Origin: Ruminococcus sp.
Lineage (GTDB): Bacteria > Bacillota > Clostridia > Oscillospirales > Ruminococcaceae
Assembly (NCBI GenBank): GCA_029063695.1
Contig: JAIDNR010000111.1
Location: forward strand, 1-7,781
Reading direction: 5' to 3'
DNA: 7,781 nt
Shown: positions 1-7,400 of the stretch, piece by piece
Numbering within the stretch: the stretch's first letter is position 1
Layout: every line of letters begins with the position of its first letter
Translations under genes and position numbers: made by a program
Notes under the pieces: model-generated
Told to the model about the DNA's origin: nothing
The model's input: only the letters and a program-made list of their open reading frames with translations
Database searches by the model: none

Positions 1-19
1 AGATGTGTATAAGTGACCG
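1..19. other. Probable Tn5/Nextera mosaic-end adapter remnant at the contig edge
   Basis: The first 13 bases are identical to the start of the 19-bp mosaic end AGATGTGTATAAGAGACAG used in tagmentation libraries. Over all 19 bases, 17 match; the differences are at bases 14 and 18. The match begins exactly at base 1, as expected where a contig runs into untrimmed adapter. The TGA at 14-16, which closes the first reading frame, lies inside this segment and may not be genomic. The alternative, a chance match or a real Tn5-type end, is much less likely, and I see no transposase. Confidence 0.8.
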
Positions 20-37
20 CTGTGCGACAATATACGT

Positions 38-667
38 GTGTATTCAGTTCCCGCCAAAATCACAGTTGGCAGTATACCACTTTTTCTGACTGCTGATAAG
101 ATAATAATTAATAGAGACGGTTTCAATATTAATTATATCTCAGATGAAATTCCCAAAGGATTTGAAAAAGCTGACTTCAATGATACTATAGATATTCCAG
201 ACTGCTTTTCGGGTTACAGCCTGTGTATTTCGAGTATAAATAACAGAAAACCGCATGATGAACTGCCCAATACAGATATTGAGGATTTTTTCAGCAGTAT
301 TGAAGAACTCAGGGAAAAATGTACTGAAAGTGAGATATACCGTATGGCTGTACTGTGTGATGAGAAAAAGAGAAATCAGCTTGAATACGAGGCAGTTATG
401 CGTAGTGATATTCCTGAATTTTTCCGCCTTGTGAATGATTCATCAATGTATACCCTGTGTACTCCAAAAGTAAAGACTGCCGTACTTATCAGCAGGAATT
501 TTCTTGACGGTGATGGTGCGGTTATGGCTGAAAATGAAATTGTAAAGGCATTTGTACCGTCATACCTTGCAAATGATTATGCCAAAAGAATGAACGCCAT
601 TTTCGGTGAGGGAAAATGCAGTATTATGCAGATTAGATATACAGGAGGATTTGAAATTACAATATGA
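38..667 (+). CDS. Galactokinase-like protein, C-terminal part (5' end probably cut off by the contig edge)
   Basis: This encodes 209 residues if read from the GTG at 38. From about residue 41 onward it follows the C-terminal half of clostridial galactokinases (GHMP kinase superfamily). EKADF matches the usual 'EKVDFDF' region. GYSLCI at 59-64 and the following NNRKPHDEL correspond to 'GYALCIVDTGGSHADL'. LREKC...DEKKR, SDIPEFFRLVNDSS (123-136), KAFVP (170-174) and IFGEGKCSIMQIRYTGG (188-204) match the GHMP C-terminal domain. Galactokinases are about 390-430 residues and phosphorylate galactose in the Leloir pathway; the ATP-binding PxxxGLSSSA motif would lie upstream and is not seen. The conserved HGGGFAG loop is replaced near 160-168 by AVMAENEIV, so activity is doubtful. 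No ribosome site precedes the GTG, and the frame stays open back to base 17, inside the adapter-like segment, so the true start is probably missing. The family was recognised by eye; function is uncertain. Confidence 0.62.
   Translation: MYSVPAKITVGSIPLFLTADKIIINRDGFNINYISDEIPKGFEKADFNDTIDIPDCFSGYSLCISSINNRKPHDELPNTDIEDFFSSIEELREKCTESEIYRMAVLCDEKKRNQLEYEAVMRSDIPEFFRLVNDSSMYTLCTPKVKTAVLISRNFLDGDGAVMAENEIVKAFVPSYLANDYAKRMNAIFGEGKCSIMQIRYTGGFEITI
643..648 (+). promoter_or_regulatory. Ribosome binding site of the cardiolipin synthase gene, unusually distant
   Basis: AGGAGG is a near-perfect Shine-Dalgarno sequence, but 15 bases separate it from the ATG at 664, more than the usual 6-10. An in-frame stop at 652-654 rules out a closer start. 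The site lies inside the end of the upstream gene, and the ATG overlaps that gene's stop, so initiation probably depends partly on ribosomes finishing the upstream gene. Confidence 0.6.
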
Positions 668-2256
668 AGAAAAAAAAGAAAAATGATGATGGCATAATCA
701 GACTTATTCCGCAGAGAAGAAAGGGGATTCTCAAGCTTGTTTTCAGCCGTCTTTTTATGATAGCACTGCTTATTCTTATGCAGATAGGAATACTTTTATC
801 AATATATCAGTTCTTTCTTGACTTTTTTCCGCATATCAACCTGTTCCTGAGTGTTTTTTCAGTGGTAATGATATTTTACTTATTCAATGATAAAATGGCT
901 TATTCTGCCAAACTTACATGGCTCTTAATCATTATGTTTTTCCCGATTCCCGGAACTATTCTGCTGTTTCTAACCAAATATGACTTTGGTCACTATACAC
1001 TCAAAAAGCGTATGGAATTTCTTGTGAAATCTACAAAGCGTACACTTCCGCACAACAGGGAAATAATGAATGATGCAGAATTAAAAAAGTCGGGTACATC
1101 TGATTTGTGCCGGTATATCAACAGAACAGGCTGTTTTCCGCTGTACAATAAAACAGAAACGGAATATTTCCCATGCGGTGAGGCAAAATTTGCGTCTGTT
1201 CTGGAAGAACTTGAAAAGGCTGAGCATTTTATTTTCATGGAATATTTTATTATTGCCGAAGGATATATGTGGGGAAAGATTCTTGAAATCCTCAGACGCA
1301 AGGTACAGCAGGGAGTTGATGTACGTGTTATTTATGACGGAATGTGTGAAATGTCCACACTTACTCATGATTATCCGAAAAGAATGGCTGAACTCGGTAT
1401 TAAATGCAAGGCTTTTGCACCGATAGCTCCGTTTCTGTCAACTCACTATAATTACCGTGACCACAGAAAAATACTTGTAATTGATGGAAAAGTCGCTTAC
1501 AACGGCGGAATTAATTTTGCGGACGAGTATATAAATAAAAAAGAGCGTTTCGGTCACTGGAAAGATGCTGCCGTTATGATTAAGGGAAGTGCAGTTCAGA
1601 GCTTTACTCTTATGTTCTTGCAGATGTGGAATATTGACGAAAAAGAGCCTGAATGGGATAAATGGCTTGCCGTTCCGAAAAATATAAGTATAAACAGAAG
1701 TATTGCCGATGGCTGTGTAATGCCCTATGCGGACTGTCCGCTTGACGGTGATAAGGTCGGAGAAAACGTTTATATGGATATTCTGAACCGTGCCACAAAG
1801 TATGTTCATATCATGACTCCTTATCTGATTCTTGACGGTGAACTTGAAACATCGATTAAATTTGCGGCTGAACGTGGAATTGATGTTAAAATAATTCTTC
1901 CAGGTATTCCCGACAAGAAAACTGCCTATGCACTTGCCAAAACTCACTATAAGGAACTTATAAAGTCGGGTGTTAAGATTTACGAATATACTCCGGGCTT
2001 TGTGCATTCAAAAGTATTTGTATGCGATGATGAAAAGGCTGTTGTAGGAACAATTAATCTTGATTACAGAAGTCTCTATCATCACTTTGAATGTGCAACA
2101 TATATGTATAGGACAAGCTGTATTCCTGCAATTGAAGCCGATTTTCAGCAAACTTTAGGTGACTGCCGAAAGGTTACGCCTGAAACTATCAGAAATGAGA
2201 AACTTTATTATAAAGTAACAGGACAGATTCTTAAACTTGTTGCACCTCTTTTTTGA
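664..2256 (+). CDS. cls: Cardiolipin synthase (phospholipase D superfamily)
   Basis: This membrane enzyme of 530 residues, close to the usual length, joins two phosphatidylglycerol molecules into cardiolipin and glycerol. A basic N-terminus (K2-K6) precedes hydrophobic segments at about 26-50, 58-74 and 86-104, the last containing the FPIPGTILLF stretch typical of the PLD N-terminal domain. Two catalytic HKD motifs follow: H267, K269 and D274 with GGIN at 281-284, and H448, K450 and D455 with GTINLDYRS at 462-470. Both keep the H-x-K-x4-D residues, so the enzyme should be active on the cytoplasmic side of the membrane. The ATG overlaps the upstream stop (ATGA), giving translational coupling; no promoter of its own is visible. 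A run of eight A at 670-677 near the start could allow polymerase slippage. The product call is firm; assignment to a specific paralogue is not possible from sequence alone. Confidence 0.95.
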   Translation: MKKKKKNDDGIIRLIPQRRKGILKLVFSRLFMIALLILMQIGILLSIYQFFLDFFPHINLFLSVFSVVMIFYLFNDKMAYSAKLTWLLIIMFFPIPGTILLFLTKYDFGHYTLKKRMEFLVKSTKRTLPHNREIMNDAELKKSGTSDLCRYINRTGCFPLYNKTETEYFPCGEAKFASVLEELEKAEHFIFMEYFIIAEGYMWGKILEILRRKVQQGVDVRVIYDGMCEMSTLTHDYPKRMAELGIKCKAFAPIAPFLSTHYNYRDHRKILVIDGKVAYNGGINFADEYINKKERFGHWKDAAVMIKGSAVQSFTLMFLQMWNIDEKEPEWDKWLAVPKNISINRSIADGCVMPYADCPLDGDKVGENVYMDILNRATKYVHIMTPYLILDGELETSIKFAAERGIDVKIILPGIPDKKTAYALAKTHYKELIKSGVKIYEYTPGFVHSKVFVCDDEKAVVGTINLDYRSLYHHFECATYMYRTSCIPAIEADFQQTLGDCRKVTPETIRNEKLYYKVTGQILKLVAPLF

Positions 2257-2270
2257 TGTATGTAATAATA

Positions 2271-2300
2271 AAGGGAGTGATACAGTATTATCACTCCCTT
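2271..2300. terminator. Bidirectional intrinsic terminator between convergent genes
   Basis: AAGGGAGTGATA (2271-2282) and TATCACTCCCTT (2289-2300) form a perfect 12-bp stem with the 6-base loop CAGTAT. It lies 14 bases after the cardiolipin synthase stop and 8 bases after the exporter gene's end on the other strand. The downstream tract is more T-rich on the minus strand (TTTATTATTA) than on the plus strand (TTGTGTTATA), so termination is probably stronger for the exporter. Confidence 0.85.
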
Positions 2301-2308
2301 GTGTTATA

Positions 2309-3631
2309 TCATGTACTTTTACGGAAATTTTTATCTGTGATTATTCTTGCGGTAATCAATCCCAGAGGAAGTGCAAGAACTATCATAAATGCTTTTGTAA
2401 GCCACATTCCGCCCTCTGATATGTTATTCAGTGCCATGAAATATATTCCCTTATACATGAACATTCCCGGAACCATTATAACAATAGAAGGCACAGTAAG
2501 CGTTATTCGTGGAAAACCGATTTTCTTTTTAAGAGCAGATGCAAGAAGTCCTGCACAGAAAGCTCCTGCAAATGCACCAATGCTTGCAGGAATTGACATT
2601 AACTCTACAAGTTCAAGTCTGAATGTATTTACAATCATTCCTATAATTCCTGCTGTGAAAGCCATTTTCACTGTACTGTTGAACATGAGTGAGAATCCGA
2701 AAACTCCGACAAAACTTGCAATAAGTCTGAAAAGAATCATAAGTGCGAGATTCAGTTCAAGTGCCTGAAAATCCGATGGTGCAAATCTGAATACAGATGC
2801 AGTAACCCAGCCCGACAAAGTTGCAGTGATTATAATAAGAAGTGCATACGTTACACGCTCAATTCCCGAACGCAAATCAAGTTTGGAGAGGTCTATAACT
2901 CCTGTGATAAGCGGAAATCCTGGAATTATAAAAAGCATGGAGCATATATATCCGGAATGATGAATTGCTGATACATCGAAAAGAAGTTCCGCAAGCTTGA
3001 TTGACAGGACATATACACAGCAGGCGGAAACCGTACCAACGGCGACATTTGCGAAGAGCGTTATATGACGCTCTAAAAGAAGTTTACGGACGAAATTTCC
3101 GATTCCTGCACCCAGAAATGCACATATCATCTCAATATATCCGCCGCCGAGCAGAAAAGTGAATGCACAGCAAGCAAAAGCAGATGCAAATGCAAGGTGC
3201 CATGCCTTGTAATTCATCGGAAGTGATTCTATCTTGTCAAGTATGCGGTGGAACTGCTCTACTGAATATCTGTCGGTTCTTTCGGCGAAATTATCCGAAA
3301 ATTCTTCCAGCCAGCTCAGTTTATGCGTATTTACTCCTGTAGTTCTGAGAGAAAGGGCATTTGTATACGTTTCACCGTTTTCTATGCAGGTATATGCAAT
3401 TGCAAGAAGTCCTATATCCGCATTGCAGGTGATATTCAATGCACGGGAAATCTTATTCATAGATGCACGTACTCTCCATGCTCCTGTGCCTGCCGACAGC
3501 ATAAGAAGTCCCACACGCCCGACAAGCGATGCTTTTTCTTTCAATGACGATTCAGATGCAGGTGTGATATTTTCAGTATCAATAATATCATACCAGTTTA
3601 CAGGCATATGTTGGTTTCTTAGCTGACTCAT
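2309..3631 (-). CDS. Fused ThrE-type (YjjP-YjjB) threonine/serine exporter family membrane protein
   Basis: This encodes 440 residues, starting at the ATG whose complement is 3629-3631 (MSQLRNQHMP). The N-terminal part carries the YjjP/ThrE signature LLMLSAGTGAWRVRASMNK (42-60), followed by a soluble region to about 140. About ten hydrophobic segments follow from 145 to 430. IIPGFPLITGVIDLSKLDLRSG (235-256) resembles the end of the YjjP module, and a YjjB-like module follows at about 290-430 with PSIVIMVPGMFMYKGIY (381-397). In Enterobacteria these two halves are separate proteins; here they are one chain, as in Corynebacterium ThrE. Known members export threonine, serine or succinate; the substrate here is not evident. 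An AAGGGG site 10 bases upstream supports this start. The frame is open up to a TTG at 3697, but that TTG is part of the promoter -35 box and lies upstream of the transcript. Transcription is monocistronic and divergent from the ABC operon. Confidence 0.88.
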   Translation of the reverse strand: MSQLRNQHMPVNWYDIIDTENITPASESSLKEKASLVGRVGLLMLSAGTGAWRVRASMNKISRALNITCNADIGLLAIAYTCIENGETYTNALSLRTTGVNTHKLSWLEEFSDNFAERTDRYSVEQFHRILDKIESLPMNYKAWHLAFASAFACCAFTFLLGGGYIEMICAFLGAGIGNFVRKLLLERHITLFANVAVGTVSACCVYVLSIKLAELLFDVSAIHHSGYICSMLFIIPGFPLITGVIDLSKLDLRSGIERVTYALLIIITATLSGWVTASVFRFAPSDFQALELNLALMILFRLIASFVGVFGFSLMFNSTVKMAFTAGIIGMIVNTFRLELVELMSIPASIGAFAGAFCAGLLASALKKKIGFPRITLTVPSIVIMVPGMFMYKGIYFMALNNISEGGMWLTKAFMIVLALPLGLITARIITDKNFRKST

Positions 3632-3641
3632 ATAAAAAAGA

Positions 3642-3647
3642 CCCCTT
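3642..3647 (-). promoter_or_regulatory. Ribosome binding site of the ThrE-type exporter, deciding its start
   Basis: On the minus strand this reads AAGGGG, 10 bases before the ATG at 3631-3629. It is the only purine-rich site in the short leader of about 30 bases and selects the MSQL start over the upstream in-frame TTG at 3697. Confidence 0.6.
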
Positions 3648-3668
3648 TTATTTATTTTTTGTCGCAAT

Positions 3669-3697
3669 ATTATATCATAAATTACATTTTTTGTCAA
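3669..3697 (-). promoter_or_regulatory. Perfect-consensus sigma-A promoter for the ThrE-type exporter gene
   Basis: On the minus strand TTGACA (3697-3692) and TATAAT (3674-3669) are both exact consensus hexamers with the ideal 17-bp spacer. The predicted transcription start is near 3662, giving a leader of about 30 bases before the ATG. With both boxes perfect, the promoter should be strong unless a repressor acts. Confidence 0.9.
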
Positions 3698-3704
3698 GTC
3701 TTGA
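3694..3704. repeat. Short inverted repeat between the divergent promoters (possible operator)
   Basis: TCAAG-T-CTTGA is a perfect 5-bp inverted repeat centred on 3699. It overlaps both -35 boxes, and both -10 boxes lie exactly 27.5 bp from its centre. A dimeric regulator bound here could control both genes. Part of the symmetry follows simply from two facing TTGA-type -35 boxes, so an operator role is only a possibility. Confidence 0.35.
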
Positions 3705-3729
3705 ATTTATTCTGTGATTATGATATAAT
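3701..3729 (+). promoter_or_regulatory. Sigma-A promoter for the ABC transporter operon
   Basis: TTGAAT (3701-3706) and TATAAT (3724-3729) are separated by 17 bp. The -35 box is weaker (4 of 6), but an extended -10 TG at 3721-3722 compensates. The expected transcription start is near 3736, leaving a leader of about 33 bases before the ATG at 3769. Confidence 0.85.
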
Positions 3730-3754
3730 ACAAAAACAGGCTATTTTCAGAAAA

Positions 3755-3760
3755 AAGGAG
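3755..3760 (+). promoter_or_regulatory. Ribosome binding site of the ABC ATPase gene
   Basis: AAGGAG lies 8 bases before the ATG at 3769, the usual position, and fixes that start. Confidence 0.8.
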
Positions 3761-3768
3761 TTTTCTAT

Positions 3769-4470
3769 ATGAGTTATGTTGAATTTCAGAATGTGAAAAA
3801 AACATACGGAGCAGGGCAGACGTCAATAAATGCCCTTGACGGTGTTACTTTTGAAATCGAAAAAGGCGAGTTCTGTGTTATTGTCGGAGCTTCCGGAGCA
3901 GGTAAAACCACTATCCTGAACATATTGGGCGGTATGGATACGCTTACCAGTGGAAGTGTGGTTATTGATGGGACTGATATTTCAGGTCTCAATAAAAAAC
4001 AGCTCACTGCTTACCGTCGTCATGATGTAGGCTTTGTATTCCAGTTTTATAATCTCGTTCAGAATCTTACTGCACTTGAAAACGTAGAGCTTGCCGCTCA
4101 GATTTGCCGTGAACCTCTTGATGCGGCGACTGTTTTGAAACAGGTTGGACTGTCCGAACGTATGAAGAATTTCCCTGCACAGCTTTCGGGCGGTGAACAG
4201 CAGAGAGTTTCAATAGCACGTGCATTGGCGAAAAATCCAAAACTACTTTTGTGTGACGAGCCGACAGGTGCACTTGATTACAATACAGGCAAGGCGGTAC
4301 TTAAACTTTTACAGGATACCTGTCGGAACACAGGTAAAACTGTAATAGTTATTACTCATAATCAGGCAATCTCAGCAATGGCAGACAGAATTATTACAGT
4401 GAAAAGCGGAAAAATCGCCGATATGAGACTTAATAATAATATTGTTGATGTTGCGGATATTGAGTGGTGA
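3769..4470 (+). CDS. ABC transporter ATP-binding protein, MacB/LolD type
   Basis: This cytoplasmic ATPase of 233 residues powers the permease encoded 6 bp downstream. All nucleotide-binding motifs are intact: Walker A GASGAGKTT at 40-48, Q-loop Q92 in FVFQFYNLVQNLT, signature LSGGEQQRVSIARAL at 139-153, Walker B LLLCDEP at 159-165 with catalytic E164, D-loop GALD at 167-170, and switch histidine H197. The Q-loop context and the EPTGALD segment are typical of the MacB/LolD/FtsE group, which work with FtsX-type permeases and couple ATP hydrolysis to movement across the membrane, often without carrying a substrate through it. The chain ends in a short acidic tail, VDVADIEW, after the ATPase fold. 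The start is supported by AAGGAG 8 bases upstream and an extended -10 promoter. Function as an ATPase is firm; the process it powers is unknown. Confidence 0.95.
   Translation: MSYVEFQNVKKTYGAGQTSINALDGVTFEIEKGEFCVIVGASGAGKTTILNILGGMDTLTSGSVVIDGTDISGLNKKQLTAYRRHDVGFVFQFYNLVQNLTALENVELAAQICREPLDAATVLKQVGLSERMKNFPAQLSGGEQQRVSIARALAKNPKLLLCDEPTGALDYNTGKAVLKLLQDTCRNTGKTVIVITHNQAISAMADRIITVKSGKIADMRLNNNIVDVADIEW
4466..4470 (+). promoter_or_regulatory. Ribosome binding site of the permease gene, overlapping the ATPase stop codon
   Basis: GGTGA complements the 16S rRNA 3' end over five bases and is 6 bases from the ATG at 4477. It includes the TGA stop of the ATPase gene, so terminating ribosomes are well placed to reinitiate, which would couple the production of the two subunits. 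Confidence 0.55.
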
Positions 4471-4476
4471 CAAGCT

Positions 4477-7400
4477 ATGAAGAATATAAGAAAAACTGCT
4501 CTCCGTGAAATAAAAGGCTCTTTGGGACGATTTATGGCTATTCTTGCTATCATTGCTTTGGGTGTGGGATTTTTTTCAGGCGTAAAAGTCACTACACCTG
4601 CCATGGTGAATATGATGGGTAATTTCATGAACGAAAATGACCTGTACGATTACAGAATAGTTTCTACTCTGGGCTGGGATAAAGAAAGTATTGTACAGTT
4701 TACAAATCAGGATAATGTGAAATATGCTGAAGGCGGTTACAGTCTTGATGTGATTTACACAGACCAGAACGACGATGAATTTGTAATCAAAACACATAAT
4801 ATTCCCGAAAATGTCAATGGTTTACTTTTGCAGGAAGGTCGTATGCCTGAATCTCCGAATGAATGTATTGCTATGGTTCACAGCGGATTTCTAATCGGCG
4901 ATACTCTGAAAATAAGCACTTCAAACAGTGAAGATACGCTTGACTCATTCACACAGAAAGAATTTACTGTAGTAGGCAGAGTTGATTCTTCTAATTATGT
5001 AAATTACAAAATGGGTAATACTTCTGTCGGAAACGGCAGTATGGACGGTTGTATCTATCTTATGGAAGATGTTTTCAATCTTGATTATTTCACCGATATT
5101 TACATAAGATTCAATCATGATTATCAGATTTATTCCGATGATTATGATGATTTCATAGACGGTAAAACTGATTTGTGGGAAGATATTGCCAAGCAGCAGG
5201 CAGATTTGCGTTATGAGAATATAGTCTCAGACGCACAGGCTGAAATTGATGACGCCCGAAAAGAACTCGCTGATGAACGTACAAAAGCTATGAAAGAATT
5301 TGACGATGCCAAAATAAAGCTTGATGATGCAAAAGATGAACTTGATTCCGCACTTGACGAACTCCGCAGTGCGAAACAGGAAATTGATGACGGTAAAAAA
5401 GAACTCGCCGATTCTAAAATCAAACTTGATAAAGGTAAAGCTGAACTTGAAAAGTCTAAAAAAACTCTTGATGATTCAAAGATACAGCTTGATGAATCCA
5501 AACAGAAACTGATTGATGGTGAAATTCAGCTTGCAGATGGTCAGGCACAGCTTGATAGTGCATGGGAGGAATTTTATGTGGGTGAAGCGGAATACAATTC
5601 GCAGGAAACAGCGTTCTATACACAGTATGGCGATGTGCTTGCGATGATTGACTATCTTCCACCTGAACAGCAGGAAATGCTCAGGAGTGGTCTTGCACAG
5701 CTTGAATCAGCAAAATCACAGATTGATTCAGCCAGTCAGGAACTTGAATATCAGCAGTCGATAATAGACAGCAGTCGTTCAGAACTTGAATCGGGCAGAC
5801 TTGAATTTGAATCGGGCAAGGCACAGTATGAGCAGGGTCTTGCCGATTACGAAAAAGCAGAATCGGAACTTGAAAAAGGTGAAAAGGAATACAATGACGG
5901 TCTGAAAAAACTTGAGGATGCTGAAAAAAAGTACAATGATGGCAATGAAGGCTATGCACATGGTCATTCGGTATATACGGACAATTATGATGAATATGTA
6001 ACTAATATGGCGGATTTTGAACGTAAAATCGCCGATGCCGAACAGGAAATAGCTGATGCCGAAAAAGAAATTTCCGATATTGAAAAGCCTGAAATATACC
6101 TTCTTGACAGGAATATGAATATCGGTTATGCAACGTTTAAGAATGATTCTGAAATTGTGGAGCAGGTTGCAAAAGTTTTCCCGATATTCTTTATTCTTGT
6201 TGCGGCACTTGTCTGTATGACTACTATGAGCCGTATGGTTGAGGAACGGCGTACAGAAATCGGAATGTTCAAAGCTCTTGGTTATTCAGAATCGGCAATA
6301 ATGGGAAAATTTATGTTCTATTCGGGAAGTGCCTCAATTATTGGCTGTATACTGGGATTTTTTACAGGTACGTATGCATTTCCTGCAATAATATGGGTAA
6401 CTTATAAACTTATGTATCTTCCGCTTGATATGCCCTATCTTTTCGACTGGAAATTATTTACGGCATCTTTTGGTGCATCGCTTTTGTGTTCACTCGGTAT
6501 GACATGGATTTCCTGTCGTGTTGAACTTTCTGAGACAGCGGCAAATCTTATGCGTCCAAAAGCTCCTAAAGCAGGAAAAAGAGTTCTGCCCGAAAAAATA
6601 CCTTTTATATGGAACAGACTTAAATTTCTGCATAAAGTTTCACTGAGAAATATTTTCAGATACAAAGGCAGATTTTTTATGATGATTATTGGAATAGGCG
6701 GCTGTACCGCACTTCTTCTCACAGGATTCGGACTGAAAGATTCTGTTGCAAGGTTCGCTGATGTACAGTATGATGAAATTCAGATTACAGATGCAATAAT
6801 CAGCTATAATTCTGAAAATACCGATAAAGTCAGGGAAATGCTGAAAGAAAAATCAGACGAATTTATTATGTACAGGGAAAGTTCGTGGGATTTGATTTAT
6901 AATGACGGTGCAAAAAGTATCAGTCTTGAAACGGTTGAATCATTTGACAATATGCCTGAGTTCATGGATTTCCATACAGATGATGGCATACCACTTGAAT
7001 ATCCCGAATCCGATGAGGCTCTTGTATGTCACAGTATTTCCGAAAGATATGGAGTAAAAACAGGTGATGAGATAACGCTCCGTGACCCTGATATGAATGA
7101 ACTTCACCTGAAAGTTTCGGGAATATTTGAAAATCACGTCTACAACTACATTTATATAAGCAAAGAGACTTATGAATCACAAATCGGCAAAAAAGCTGAA
7201 CTTAACAGTGCATTCATGAATTTCAAAGACGACGACAACAGAGACGGTACTGCCGCTGAACTTCTGGAAAAGGCAGATATAAGCTATATTTCCATACTTG
7301 ATGAGACTAAAGAAAATATGGCGGAAACAATGAGCAGTCTTGATTATATAGTACTTCTTGTGATTATATGTGCCGCAGGACTTGCATTTATTGTAATATA

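Noticed and set aside
1..37. Real Tn5-type transposon end
   Set aside because: No transposase or target-site duplication is visible, and the match begins exactly at the window edge, which fits library adapter better than a mobile element.
1438..2007. Long minus-strand open frame (189 codons) inside the cardiolipin synthase gene
   Set aside because: It lies opposite a strongly conserved enzyme carrying both HKD motifs, has no recognisable domain and no start signals; it is a shadow of the real gene.
2253..2768. Plus-strand open frame of 171 codons downstream of the cardiolipin synthase gene
   Set aside because: It runs through the terminator hairpin and is antisense to the C-terminal half of the ThrE-type exporter, whose protein has clear family motifs.
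3632..3768. Possible riboswitch or leader RNA between the divergent genes
   Set aside because: Both leaders are only about 30 bases after the predicted transcription starts, too short for a riboswitch, and no hairpin is seen within them.
5211..5501. Minus-strand open frame encoding a serine-rich protein opposite the first coiled-coil arm
   Set aside because: The serine runs are simply the complement of repeated acidic and leucine codons (GAT, GAA, CTT) in the arm; there is no ribosome site or independent signal.
5182..6093. Possible tandem DNA repeats in the permease
   Set aside because: The repetition is at the protein level (seven-residue units). The 21-base units share words such as GAACTTGA but have diverged in sequence, so this is not a DNA repeat array.
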